Origin: Pseudoips prasinana
Lineage: Eukaryota; Arthropoda; Insecta; Lepidoptera; Nolidae
Length of the DNA: 64,000 nt
Reading direction: 5' to 3'
Assembly (NCBI GenBank): GCA_951640165.1
Contig: OX621252.1
Coordinates: forward strand, 24,387,934 to 24,451,933
Position 1 is the first letter of the stretch; every line of letters begins with the position of its first letter. A program made the translations under genes and the position numbers. The notes beneath the pieces were generated by a model, which worked only from the letters and a program-made list of their open reading frames with translations, searched no databases and was not told where the DNA came from. Positions 20,201 through 35,200 of the stretch are shown one piece after another.

Positions 20201-23200
20201 TATTTTTTTTCTTATTTTTTTTTCTTAAAAAAAGACAACGCTCGCATTAGGGAATTTGATCCCTGTGTCGCGGGGTACTTTACAAATATATAATAGACGG
20301 ACATAAAATACATCCGGACTCAGAACAACTATTTATGGGTAACACAAATAGTTGTCCTGCGCGGGACTCGAACCCGCGACACGAAGCGGTGAGGCGACTG
20401 TCTAAGCCGCTGCGCCACACGTGCAGTCAAATTGATTCTATATTTAATTTTTTGTCCGTATGTACTACTCTGTCAAGAAAGTACCGGGAAAAGATCAATA
20501 ATATACAAAATGTTTGTTATTCATCCAAATTTATTTTACCACCTTCAAAGTATGCTCCTTCAGAAACGATACACTTACGCCAACGAATAATCCATTCATC
20601 AGAACATTTTTTAAACGCTGCTTTCGGAATTGAGTTCAGTTCTCGCCGTGAATTCTCCTTTATGTCTTCTACAGGAAACGGGTACCACGAAGTGGTAATT
20701 TGAGTTTAGGAAAAAAAAAGAAGTCAGCTGGTGCCATATCTGGTGAATATGGTGGTTGCTGGATGGTATTTGTTGAGTGTTTGGTCAAAAATTCGTTCAC
20801 AATGAAGGCCTTGTGCGAAGGCGCATTATCGTCGTGCAAAATCCAAGAATTTTCTTTCCATAAATCTGGCCTTTTTCGTCGAAGGCGTTTAAGAGAGCAA
20901 TCTCTTAAACGCCGCATAACGCTCAAATAATATTCTTTATTTACCGTTCGACCTTCCGGTAAGAATTCAGAGTGCACAACACCGCGATAGTCAAAGAAAA
21001 CTGTCAACATGACTTTGACTTTTGATCGACTTTGGCGTAGTTTTTTCGGCTTCGGTTCAGTTGGAAGGCGCCACTCCGAAGCTTGTTGACTAGTTTGCAT
21101 GTCAAACTCGTAAACCCACGTCTCGTCACCAGTAATAATGCGTTTCATGAATGTTGGGTCGGAATTGACTCGTTCTACCATGTCCTCAGCGACTTTCACG
21201 CGATTAAGTTTTTGGAGAAAATTCTGATCTTTTTGGACTAGCCGAGCGGCAACATGTTTCATACCCAAATGATTAGTTAAAATAGTACGAATCGACAGAA
21301 GATATGGTACGAAAATACAGAAAGTTCGGCGGCGATCTCTCTCAGAGTTGAATGAGGATTTTCAGTCACTATTTCCTTCACTTTTGCGATGTTAACTTCA
21401 GTTGCAGACGTTGATGGCCTACCAGAGCGAGGCAAATCTTTCATCACATCTCGACCGCTTTTGAACGCTTTGAACCACTCATAAGCACGAGTTTTTGATA
21501 AAGAAATTCCGAACACGAAATTCCATTAGCGATGCAAAATTTAAGACAAACTCTTTGTTCGATATTTTTGTCCATTATGAAATTCGCAATACACACTACC
21601 TATATATAATATTACTAAAACCAGCACTGTATTTAATATAAATAACAGAAGAAACTCAAACTCGGCGCCAAAATAGAAAACAGTTGTGCCAATCTAACAA
21701 CAACAAAAAAAAAATAATTTGGAACTATAAACAAATCATCCATTCCCGATACTTTTTTGTCTGAATGTATTTTGTATTTTTGCGTGTGTACAGGGACGAC
21801 CCGCGCATGCCCACGGTGCGCGGAGTGCTGCGGCGCGGTATGACGGTGGAGGGGCTGCGGCAGTTCATAACGGCGCAAGGGTCCAGTCGCTCCGTCGTGT
21901 TCATGGAGTGGGACAAGATATGGGCCATCAACAAAAAGGTAAAGCAGTGCTGTTGTGGATTATAAGGAACTAGTAGCAGAGAAAAATAAGAAAGCATAAG
22001 ATAAAAGCATGCCCGGAGGCGACAGGCCTGTTGGCGTGGTTGGCAAATGCTTGCTTTTTACGCCGGAGGTCGTGGGTTCGATTCCCAGGAGAGATATTTG
22101 TGAACATGTCTGTTTGTCCTGAGTCTGTGTGTAGTTATGTATATAAGTATGTATTTACAAAGGAAAGTAGAATTTGTAGTATACCAGTCATCTGGTTTCC
22201 ATAGTACAAGCTCTGCTTACGTTTACGTACGTTCTTGTTACGTTTACTATTTATGTAATATCTTATAAACACATATTAATCGCGTGTCTATTGCTTATAA
22301 TCTCCTAACTATCTTCATTTGTTCTTCTAGGTTATCGACCCCATCGCCCCTCGGTACACGGCCCTAGAATCAAACCCAGTCCCTGTGAACTTAAAGGGCG
22401 TGTCTTCTGACAGCAGTTTCAACGTGGCGCTGCACCCTAAGAACCCAGACGTGGGTACCAAGTCTGTGTGGGTTTCGAAGACGTTGCTCATCGACCAGGT
22501 CGACGCTAAGGCGTTGAAAGAAGGGGAGAACACCACCTTTATAAACTACGGAAATATTATGATTGATAAGATTCACAAGTGAGTGTTTTAATTTAGTTTC
22601 TTTTCCGGGCCGGTTGGAATGGTTGGTAAATGCTTGCCTTTCACGCTGCAGGTCGTGGGTCCCACCCAGGACAGATATTTGTGTGCATGAATGTCTGTTT
22701 TTCCTGAGTCTGGGTGTAATTATCTATATAAGTATGTATTTACGAAAGAAAACTAATATAATATATCCGTTTGAACTCTTATCTTGTTTCCATAGTACAC
22801 GCTCTGCTTAGTTTGGGATCAGATGGACGTGTGTCAATAATGTGCCAATAATGATAATTATTATGTTGTTTAGTACAGACGCCAGCACATCCAGCTACCC
22901 CAATCTGACAAATTTATTTTATAGATTTTCAACTTTAACATGAGCATAAGGTTCACTTTCAATTGGGGAATTTTGACAGATTTGGGTAGCTTGATGTGCT
23001 GGCGTTTGTACCATTAAGCCAAGAGTGGTTTGTATTGGCACTCACATTCTCTTTTAACACTTATAAGTATTACATAGGATTCCTCATTTTATTAATGAAG
23101 AATTTATTACCTTATTTGTAGAGCTGCCGACGGCACAGTCACAAGTGTAGACGCAACGCCAAATCTTGACAATAAAGACTACAAGAAAACGCTTAAAATC

Positions 23201-26200
23201 ACGTGGCTCGCCGAAACGGCAAGCTCTCCAACTGTGGAGGTGTATTGCGTCTACTTCGACCACATTATATCAAAACCCCTGTTGGGTAAAGATGAGGACT
23301 TCAAGCAGTACATTGGACATCAGACCAGGGTGAGTAGACTTTTTAATATTGAAAAGTCGCGATGCTATAGAGTAGTATCGCGAGTAGACCGCACATTATT
23401 ATATATACCCGCGTTAAACTTTATAAATTATAGACTAAGTTTTCTTCGGATATATAAGCTATATTGCTAAAAAAAAATCATCTAAATCCATTCCGTAGTT
23501 TTTGTGTGAAAGATTAAAAATCATCCAATCTCACAAACTTTCGCCTTTATAATATCAGTAGGATTGTACTCAAATATCGGGTTTTAGAATTATCGAGTTT
23601 ACTTAATTTAACATATCTATTACCATTATAACCACCAAAAACCTTCGGAAAGAAAGTTGTGTGAGATATTGCCTAACTCTTAATGTCTCCGAATCCCGGG
23701 ATTTTGGAATGAGAGAGTATGTCTACGTTATACCACAATTTACTGAATCCCGGGAGTACTATCAACGCCGAACACAGCTTATGATCTTTCCAGACAACCA
23801 AGGGGATAGGAAAGAATATAGATTTTTAATGAGTACAATACAATACAAATACTCTTTATTGTACACCAAGATTTAAATTTAAAGTAAACAGTTGTATTAA
23901 ATATAGTACAATGGGCGGGCTTATCGCTGACTGCGATCTCTTCCAGACAACCTTAGGATAGACAAAATCAGCGTGTGTAGTTTGTAGTTGCCTGCCTACC
24001 TTCAAACCAGATACAAATTGACCCAGACAATGATGTCGGTCGTATATTTGTTAATTTTGTGGATTTTATTATTTACAGTGGGAGGTCCCAATGTTGGGCG
24101 AACCTGAACTCCTCAAAGTGAAAGTTGGCGACATAATCCAGCTGCAGCGGCGAGGATTCTTCCGCGTCGACGTGGCGGCTGCGCCGCCCTCCCCCCACAC
24201 GAGCCGGTCTACGCCACTGGTGCTGTTCCACGTGCCCGACGGACACACTAAGGAGATGCCGGGACAGGTAAGCTGACGAATTGTTATTTTGATTACGGAT
24301 TGTAAGCTATATATTTCAACGCATTTATTTTGAAGTGAAAACTTTTTTTGCGGCGTTTTGCACTTTTTTGGTATGGGTAAAAAATATTAAAGTCGCATGA
24401 CACGTGACCTGACCTGACCTTCGTTAGAGGGCGGGTTTATTTTTTTAATTCACACTGGCCGTTTATACACGCACATACGAACTAAACTTGGTTAGGGAGT
24501 TGGCTATAAAAATCTAACAAAAAATTAAGAAAAATCTAAATTTTTTGTTAGATTTTTACAGTCTACTTCCTAACCAAGTTTAGTTCTATTTTAAAATTTA
24601 TTCCCACCATAGGGAGAGAGCTATTAGGGAGAGACTATGAGTCTACGAGTCTATGAGAGAAGTACATCTTCCACTCGCTACTCTTATCAAATAAACAGTA
24701 CTTTCAGAGTATGAGAAATGAAAAAATAGCTTTCACCTCTATCGGCAGTCCCCAAAGACTGCCCCGCATTTGTCATTTTGAAAATTGTTTGCCTGAATGT
24801 CCCGTGGGTGTCGTAAAAGGCGACTAATGGATACACCAGGTAGTCAGCAGCGCTTCCTGTGTACTGCCAACTTACTGCGGTCACCTACTCACATGCCGAG
24901 CGCGATGACTACTTCAAACACCTCCTCCAAATGGCTACGTTATAGCAACCTTTGGGGGAGGACCTATGTCCAGCAGTGAACGATATCAGAGGCTCTACCG
25001 GCTAAGTCGCCGAACATCGATTTCTTAAATGGCGTTCAAATAAGCGTTAACCTGATTCCATCAGAAAACCAGCGCTGCATCAGTAATGTCGCAGCTAGTG
25101 CTGAGATGGGACCAATTCGGACTCGCACAGATAGCAATTAAGAACTTCGTTATGTGTACCTATATATTATTATTATTATCTGGGCTTGTTTACGGAATAA
25201 ATATATTTTTCTTTCTTCCTTTCTTTCAAATAAATAAAGGTTAAAAATGACTTAATCAATTGTTAAATCGGCTTCACCGTTGACAATCGATTCCGGACCA
25301 TTTATGACGTCACATGTGCTCATGGAAGCCGATTTAACGATTGATTAAGTCATTTTTAACCGTTATTTATTTGAACGCCTTTTAAGAAATCGATGTTCGG
25401 TGACTTAGCCGGTAGAGCCCCAGGCTGATGATGATGATGAATTGTTTTAAACTTGTACATGTCCTCATGGTAGAATAAGCCATGGCGGCCAGTCTCAATG
25501 GAGACTAGCCATCTACGCGGTACATATTATAGTGTACAAGTGTGTACGCAATATTATACGCAATATTGTACGTATAGGTGCATTTTTTCCTCCCTCTCAT
25601 GATCCCGATGAAACGCCGAGCTGACTCGACCGGGAAGGCTTCAGGTACCGTCGGCTTTACGTGCTCTCCAAGGCGTGGGGAGTATTACCACCAACATCAA
25701 GGCTCCGGCTTATTGAGAAAATTACTAATAGCACTTTTAGCCCAATCGGAAATTTGAACCCAGGACGTCATTTTTGTTTCGTTCATGTCAACGGCCGCAT
25801 TAGGACCCTGTGTACTTTACAAACATTTAATTGACCGACACTAAGTATATCCAAAAAAATCCTTTCTGCTAATTATGCCAACAAATACTCAAATGCCTTT
25901 TCTTTACTCCTGGTCCATTCAACGGTTGCCTGGAAGAGATCGCACTTAGCGATAAGGCCGCCATTTGTACAATCTTAACATACTCATAGTTCTTTTTATG
26001 TATTTATTTTGGGTGTACAATAAAGAGTTACTTACTTATATCCAGAATCCAGACTCAGAAAAACAATTTATGGGTCACACAAATAGTTGTCTAGTGCGGG
26101 GACCGAAAATTTTGGTTTATTCCCATTATCCCCCGCATGTCTGCCCCCGAATGGGGGATAATGGGAATTTTTGTGTCAACATCCCCCGAATTTGGAATCG

Positions 26201-29200
26201 GGGGAAGTTGGGAAGTACTGTTCCCATCTTCCCCCGAATGTGTGCCCCCGAATGGGGGAAAATGGGAATGCTTGTGTCATCTTCCCCCGAACTTGAAATT
26301 GGGGGAAGATAGGAAGTAAAAGTTGCATTTGTCCCCGAAATATTTTTAACAATTTTTTTTTTGTGCCACCCCACCGAAGTATTGTTTGATGAAATAAACA
26401 TGATTTTTATTTATAACAATCCATATAAATAATAAGCATTTTATATTACAAATTTCAACTGTAGTTTAGATGAAAGTACATTTTGTCAGTAAATGATCTG
26501 GTTAAAAAATTTCGTTTCAATAATTTAGCGCTCCGTAAGTGTAACGAGTGCGAGCGGGATAGATATACAAGAAAGATTTATGGCCCATTGACTCAGATTG
26601 TTGGCGGTCTCCTGCCAGGCGGCACGGCAAACGTCTAAACGGCCACGTCTAAAGTTAGGACCAGAACGAAACTCTAAACTGTACATGACCAAGATAGGCC
26701 AATTAATATTTCGGGTTACCGGCGCACTCTATTTTATTTTTCGTGGATTTTTTTTGGAGAAAGCTATATCCTTCGTTCTTGTGGTCAAAGAAAGCCATTG
26801 AAAATTTCTAATATTTTAGCTAGATGGTGCGTTGTTTTCCATAACATGGGCGAGAAAGATAGTGAGACATCCTGTGTCGTGCCGCGACGGGGTGGGGATA
26901 GGATTCAACCAGCAGTTACCTGTTTTCTTTAGTTGAGTGAGGTAGTGAATTTTGTGTTTTTACGACATTGTCGATTTACTGTGTGTCATTGATGTCATTT
27001 ACTGAAATGTAAGTACATACAATGTATTTTATAAGTTTGCTATTACACGGGTTAGGAGTATGTTGCTTGTCATTACAATTAATGTGTTAATTTACTTATA
27101 AAGAAACACCTAAGTATATTGACAAATTTTGAAACAAAAAGTAAGATTATATATTATTTTCAAATATAACAAGCCATGTACCATGCTTATGGAGTTAAAC
27201 TTTAGATACGGTGCAAGACATAGCGACATTTAAGTGTCCCCGACCGGCCATGATTGATTTTTATATTATATTTTGAATTTAGCCTGCCCCGCTATTTAGA
27301 GATAAATCAAAATGGCGGCTGACTTTGTAAAACATTAAATTCGCTTTCGTATATTATTGTAAATAAGCTGATTTATCTTATTTAGCTGATAGATATTAGA
27401 GCATTTATTGTATATTTTTATATTACTGATTGTTAAACGAAAAAAAAATCGGTACTATTTGTTTTATAAAAAGTTGGTAATCAAAATCTTGTTTTATTAA
27501 TTCCTGTAAAAATACCATGTTTATTTCATTCAAACAATACTTAGGTCGGGTGGCACAAAAAAATTGTTAAAAATATTTCGGGGACATATGCAACTTTTAC
27601 TTCCTATCTTCCCCCGATTTCAAGTTCGGGGGAAGATGACACAAGCATTCCCATTGTCCCCCATTCGGGGGCACACATTCGGGGGAAGATGGGAACAGTA
27701 CTTCCCAACTTCCCCCGATTCCAAATTCGGGGGATGTTGACACAAAAATTCCCACTATCCCCCATTCGGGGGCAGACATGCGGGGGATAATGGGAATAAA
27801 CCAAAATTTTGTTTATATAATTTACGAAAGTTTTGTTTATATAATTTTAAACATCCAAAGGGCGTTATTTATTCTGTCAAGACGATTTAAGAGTTTTATT
27901 CCTGTTGACATAGTGATGTAATTTTCTGAACTAATATTGTTAGTATAAAAATGTTTATGTATCTAAAGCGCTCATAGCAAGATGCTATCACGGGTCCGTA
28001 AGTTAAGCAACTAGGCTCGCGGTCAGTCCATAGATAGGTGACCACCAAAGTGGTATAATTTCTGAGCGTCTCCGTGCTTCGTAGGCCACATAAAGCTGTC
28101 GGTCCCGGTTTTAGTTATGAGACTACAACCGTTAAACCATCTCAGAGGCCTACTGGGCGGCTTGAACAAGTCTGACACTAGGGTAACCACTGCCCATAGA
28201 GTAAGTCAGTATGTTAAAAGACTTAACTTATTTATAAATTCTTTCACGTATAGAAAGCTACATTATCAACGAGGAATATGGGCTGTATTTAATTTCAAAA
28301 TAATTAAATCTATAAGAAAATAAGAATTATGTAACCCAAGGTAATTTGCCTATTTCTATGTCTAAAATAAATTTTGATAAACTACACTGCGTTGTCATAA
28401 GATGGCGCACCCCTATGTTGTGAAGGTTTTGTTCTGTATTTTATTCATCATCCCTTAACGGCGCTACCGTCTACACGAATATTTTACCCTAGCTGTGCCC
28501 CGCGGTTTTACCCGCGTCAAACTTTATAAATTATAGCCTATGTGTTATTCGGATATATAAGCTACATTACTACAAAGTTTCATCAAAATCCGTTCGGTAG
28601 TTTTTGCGTGAAAAAGTAACAAACATGCACACTCACAAACTTTCGCCTTTATATTGTTAGTGTGGTAATGCAAACACTTGGAACTGCAAATTGCAATTTT
28701 TTTAAATGTAACCAGGCTGTTAAGCGACTTGCGAATTCTTCGAAGTCCCAAATCTACTTTTTAGTAAGTATAAATTAGATATATATTTGTCTATTCATGG
28801 GATTTGCATTTTAAATAAAACGATGGGTTGCTTTGTTCATAAATAAACTACATTTAGCGATTATTATTAAAAAGGCTTTCTTGTCTATATCAATTTTTTT
28901 TTCAGCTGAAATTAAAATAATATTTGAAATGACACATTATTTTCTTTTCTTTATCTATGCCATGCATATTAATCTAAGGTGCTAAAAATATTAAAGAAAT
29001 ACCTACTCTTTCTTTACATATATAGCTACCTCTACCTTTTTTAATACAACTCTTTTTTATTGCAAACCCGTATCCGCCAAGAGGTGGCAAGAATAATACT
29101 AGTAAACCTTCGTTTAATAAAATACATTTACTTAAAAGGAAACACTGGATTCACAAAGGACTGTTAAACCGCAGTCACAGATACCAACTTTTTTTATGTG

Positions 29201-32200
29201 GACTAGTCCCTTCCTCTTAACCAACACTGCGACTCCTGTAAGCTCCACTGCAGGAACAACATAGACACACAGTGAAATGAAAGCGGTATGTCCCGGGGAA
29301 TCGCTTTAACTGTCTTGGATCCCGCAACGCATTTAATCAGAAAGAAACAAGGAGGAGTTAGAAAATGAATAGTAAGTTCCACTTCCCTTCAGAGCAAAGC
29401 GGGGGGAAGAATAGTATAACGAGGCTAGAGCCTCATTAAACGAGAGAATTGCTACTAGAGAAGCCAACTGGAAAGGAACGAGGGTAAATTTGTGGGTGGT
29501 AAGTGAGCTGTTATTTTTGATTTCAATAGTAGGTATGGCAAAAGCGCTTAAACGCAAGATAATTATTCCTTGTTGCTACAAGATCCGTAAAATAAACTCT
29601 GGAGTAGTTTATTTTTGGTTGCAAGTAATTTAACATAATATTGCGCTCATTTTGCCAGAGGGATATTCCAAGAGTATGCGTTGGGCGGTTTGCACAGATA
29701 CCAACTAACGAACTTAACTGTAATTTAACTTAGGTGCAGCGCAGACGGCACACTTTTTGTGCGATCGAGTCTGCGGCGCCCAAAAAGTCTACATGGCGCG
29801 CAAAAAGTCAGTCGCGGATTTTTCACAGATTCAACGCACACGACGCATATCTTCGATCATTCCGTCGGCAGAGTTGTAGGGACGCAGACGCTATGGAAAT
29901 CGTGCAGATATCGCGAAGTATTATTTTGTACATGAAGTACAGAAAAGAAGAAATAGAGAATTTTGGGTACATCCTATACTTTCGGAAAGATTACTGAAGC
30001 TCTTTAGAAGCTTGGTCTCAAACAGGAGCGGAATAAACATAACAGCACACTTCTTCCCACATTTTTCTTTTTAAATGTCAATCATGATATTCTGCCTTAG
30101 AAGTATCATAAATTGCTGGTCTGTTTTGTATTTCTTGTATTAACATCGTTTCATCGACCTCTGGCGCCATGATAATAGATCGCGTGCGTTACGTCCACCC
30201 CTAGCAAATGCAGATTGCCGACTAAAGTGTGCACCGTCTGCGTTAGCGCGCGTGAAGCAAACGTTCAATTTTTTTCACACACTTTTTGTGCCGAGCGTAG
30301 CAGCGCGGCGCGGTGCGGTCTGCCCGAATTTACACGGATTTTATGTGCGCCGGACTTTTTGCGCGTCGTGTGCGTTACTGCATATAATTGCATAGCTTCT
30401 ATTTTCACAGACTAAAAAGTGCGTCACGGATAGTCTGTCGTCTGCGCTGCACCTTAGTGTAAATTAAACATTCAAAAGAGAAGTCCATCAGTTAATACAT
30501 TTTCAATGAATCGTTCAGTCGAAGCAGCGTTTGGCGAGAAAAGGTTGTTTCGCAATAAATACCATTCGACAAATCGACTTTCGGTTCATAGAAAATATGA
30601 CTCTCGCTACTACGTTGCGGACCCGTGTGGTTGCGGCATTGATCACCAAAAATATCTGAACTGACGACTGCATCATGCTTGCATTACTTAAATGGAATTC
30701 CACGCTATTCACGTATTTTGCATCAAAGAAACTTGTATGAACATATTCTACTACTAGCTGTGATGTGTTTACAAACCACTATTCAGGGCAGAATAGCCGA
30801 GCGCAATCCCGGTCCATCCCCGAGCTAACACCAAGATGAAGAGAAGAAGTGTCCGTGGAGCATTGGCAAATATGAAAATTATGTCTTTCTTTAGAAATAA
30901 AACAGCATTTAACGCAAATAAATATATACTACGACTTATAATAAAAAAAAAAACAATCAATATACCTTAGGTTCTTAATATTACCTTCATATAAACTCCA
31001 CACTTAAGGAGTCGGTACGGGGTCTATCAGGCCAAGATTCAGTTTGGCTTGATTACTTTTGAAATTTTTTTGTTGACACTTGTTATTTCTTGACAACCAT
31101 ATTCTATAAAGAAATAAGAACACCCAACTAGTTATCGCACTGCTTTTGATTGTTGTTGTGTGCGTGTGTGTCATGTTACTTCCATTTAAGGTACACATAA
31201 TTATTCAAAACTTGGTCCGTTGGACCCAGTAGCGACTTTTAGCGTAATCAAATGGGGCGCATGAATCCTTAAGTGTTAATAAACCATCTATCACTTAAGT
31301 ATAGGGGAAAATTGACCCCCTGAACCCAATTATAAGGGTTTGGGTCGTCATTAATGCCTACTGAACATTAAATAATGACTTAAAACTAAATTTGATAACA
31401 CCGCTTAGACGCTCAAGTACCTACTACTTAAATCACCTTAGCGACATAATAATTTTTAATATTATACTAATCATAATCACATCGAGTTGAACTATAACCA
31501 GATTTGTTCAAACACTTGAAAGAAAAATCATCTATACAATACCGCTAATTCGCTTTAAAAGCTTATCAATAATCATTTAAACATAAATTAGGAACTTTGT
31601 GAACTAAAACTAATCATGAACTCTCAATATCGACTAAATTAAATTATTTTCTATAATTCACAGGTTTGATACACTAGAACAATGTTAATTCCTTATGTTG
31701 CCATCCAATCATTACAAAATAAGGATGGCACCAACTACTGTATACCATTACTCACATATAAAAAATAAAATAACGATAAAATAAAATTTTATACACTTGT
31801 GTGTACAAATAAGCCAATCTGCCGAGGCTATTTGTAATGAGCCACATTTTGTCGCGTAATTAAAAATAACGTTTTAGCAATCCAACAAACTAATAATGTT
31901 ACTAATACTGCTATAACGTTATTATTAAAACTAATATATATTCATTTATATCGTACGTACGTCCTGCGTGAGCTCTGCTTAATCTAGTCTGGTGTACAAA
32001 GTAGTAGTATTATATTTAGCTTTCTCTAAGTAACTTACTCTTTACTACGAGCAGTAAGTAAAGTTCCTCAGTCTTCTTATTAAAATGAACAAAAAGTAGA
32101 ACATCCGTGTAATTGAAACCCATAGGCCTCCTACGCACTATGCGGCTAGCCGCAATGCGGCCAGCCGTGCGGCTGACCGTACTCATATGTAGTTTTTATT

Positions 32201-35200
32201 CGCACTGTGATGCGGCAGCCGGTCAGCAATATTAATTGCTGACGGCTGACCGCATTCCGGCTAACCGCATAGTGTGTAGGAGGCCATACAATTGCCTGCT
32301 ACTGTAAAAAATGCTGCTTGCGGCGATTGTATAGGACATGATATTTTTTCCTAACTGATGTTCCACAATTTGTCCATTGGTAGATGAATTGGTCCATTAA
32401 TTGGTAGATGAATTGAAACTTTATACTATGGCCAGTGATCGGAATAGGTAGATTGATTTGGAGTCATTGATCTCAAACGTATATGTTAATATGGGTACCA
32501 AGTACTCAGTGAGAAAACCTCAATATTTTTTAAATTTAGTACTACTGAACATTAAATTATTATAAAATACTATTGCACTCAACGCCTTAATCGTGTTGTT
32601 ATTTGGTAACAATGATTGTAGTGTATTTTTTTCATGTTTTACGAAATGTTAAGAACTTTCGGAACCATTTTCTGGACTACCCGTACCATATCTGGTAATT
32701 TTAGAAAATATGGTATGTCCATGTTATAATTTCATGGTGCATTTACAAAAAATCAAACTACCTATTCCGGTCACTAATTATGCAAACGCTTATGCAGACA
32801 AATCATGTATAAAATCCGAGGCAGCTGCAAATGTGATAGGCAACCGGTGCCTCGGGTCTAGTACCAGCATATTCTCCAAGAGACCGTGTAGCGACTCCAG
32901 TTTGTCCATGTCTTGCGTTACTTGCCAGCTGGACATCCGCTTGCCCCAGGCATTGTGGTAGCTCCTGAAGAGTGTGTCGCGGAGAATGCTGTTTCTTTTT
33001 ATTTCGTGTACCAAAGAGAATTCCTGAGGCTGAAAATTAGATTATTATTTAATAATATATTTAAATAATAATATCCTGGACATTATTCACACACGGCCAT
33101 CTGATCCCAAACTAAAAAGAGCTTGTACTATGGAAACCAGATAACTGATGTATTATATACAACGTGTAACAGAAAGTGTGAACGTAACTTAAGGGGGTTA
33201 TAGGGTATCAGGACGGCTACCTATGGACGAAACTTCAAACAAAAATAATCATATTTTATTCAACTAGTAATTTATTTTTCTATCGACAACCTAAATCAAC
33301 AAGTAAGATTACCGAAATTATGAACAACACTAAAAACTCAGCCGCAAGGGTAATAAACCTTACCGCGAACTCTTTGGGTACCTACTACTTAGACTGTGAA
33401 TAAAAAGTGTGGTTCTGTACAGTCACATAATTTATTACACGTGTTTATTTTAAGATTCAATCAAATGTTTAACTGAATTTTTTCTCTAATTTTTAAAGGT
33501 TCCCTGTAACGACATTTTAATCATTCATACAAATTTGATAACTAGGAAAAATCACTTAATTTAATTTAAATTGATATTCCGCAAGATGTTGGATCTAGGA
33601 GAAATAAATAATTTAATTGACTTATGTAACTGCAGATATTTTTTTGTGTGTTAAATAGTAAGAATATTAAATTTTTCTTTCAGTATGTGAATTTAATCTG
33701 GCCGGAAACAAATAGGTACTTAATTTTTAATACAATCTACAAACTAACCAGATAAACACACGCGGTACGACTACTGATAAATTACGAAAAAATATGAATA
33801 ATGTACTGGGCTCATATGAACATTAGGGGACATTTCGAATTCCGTCCTGATTTTGTCGCAAGGAACTCTAATACGGCGGCGAATACAAAGGATTGATGTA
33901 GGTAAATCATAAATGGTTAAATATTTTTTAATATTCATCAAAGCGGGCCCCGCGCGTGGCGGCATCTTTGAGAGACTCAAAGATGCGGCCACCGCGTGCC
34001 GCGCCATTTGAATGTGTTCGTGTATAACTCATTGGTCTAGCGGTAGCGTGTTCAACTGCAGATAATAAAGTCCTGGGTTCAAATCCCGGGTCGGGCCAAA
34101 AAGTGATTATGGGATTTTTCCGTAAAAAGAAATTTCTCAGTATCAGCCCGAAGTCTGGGAGTTGACGATATTACACCCCCATGCCTCGGAGAGCACGTAA
34201 AGCCGTCGTTCCTATGCCTGACCTCTTTCCGGTCGTATCGCTAGTCGTCCCATCGGATCATGAGAGTGATGGAATAGAAAGTGCAGGGGCACTTTCAATT
34301 CCACCTTTAAAATTTAGAGTGATACACTCTAAATTTTATAGGTTCCCTGTAACGACATATTAATCATTCATACAATACATACAAATAAAAAAATATGAAT
34401 AATGTACTAGGCTCATATGAACAGTAGGGGACATTTCAAATTCCGTCCTGATTATATCCAAAGTTACACTAATATGGCGGCAAAATCAAAGAGTTGATGT
34501 AGGTAAACAATAAACGGTTAAATATCTTTTAATATTCATGAAAGCGAGCCGCGCGCGTCGTCTATACCTAGGCGGCTCTTTTGAGTGGACTCAAAGATGC
34601 CGCCAAAGGGGCCGCGTTCGAAGAAAGCCGCCAAATTCATCAAATATTGTGCATTTTTCATTTATTTAGAAATATTAAAACCATCAGTTGTTCGTAAACT
34701 GCTGTCTATTTAGGTCGTGTTTAGTTACTAAATCGTCTAAAATGTCGTTTAGTAATGAGTAAAGTGTTCCGCGAAATCCTTAACTATGTCGTTTAGTGAT
34801 CGTAATAATTTTGAAAATTTCGTGCATTGAAAGAATAGCCTCAGACGTGCACTTTGTGATGATGAGGATTCATAGGTCACAGAATTTAATGCTGTTTAAT
34901 TACGAGGAACCTATGTCGTGAAGGGTACAGTGTCGCGATGGAGGCCACGCCTCTTTATAACTAAGAAACATGAAAGCTACACGATTCTATGAATTTGTTG
35001 TACATGAGAGAGACTCGTGTTAGTTGGCAAGTCTTAAAGTTAAGCTTTCGGTGTCGGTGCAGATTTTAGTGAACGTGTAATAATGAAATTCTTCCATCAG
35101 TACTGAAAACAACTTCAACTAGAAGTTAAACTATAAAAAGATTCTCGTAATGTGTTTGTGTATCACGTACTTATACGATGTAAAGTATCCAATAGCTATT

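Noticed and set aside
26106..27810. Paired short frames in the inverted arms encoding Pro/Gly-rich peptides
   Set aside because: They are the same sequence on opposite strands of terminal repeats, with no start context or splice partner.
29734..30415. Two open frames of 87 and 66 residues with Arg/Ala-rich sequence
   Set aside because: They lie in the GC-rich sub-terminal parts of a non-autonomous Harbinger-like element.
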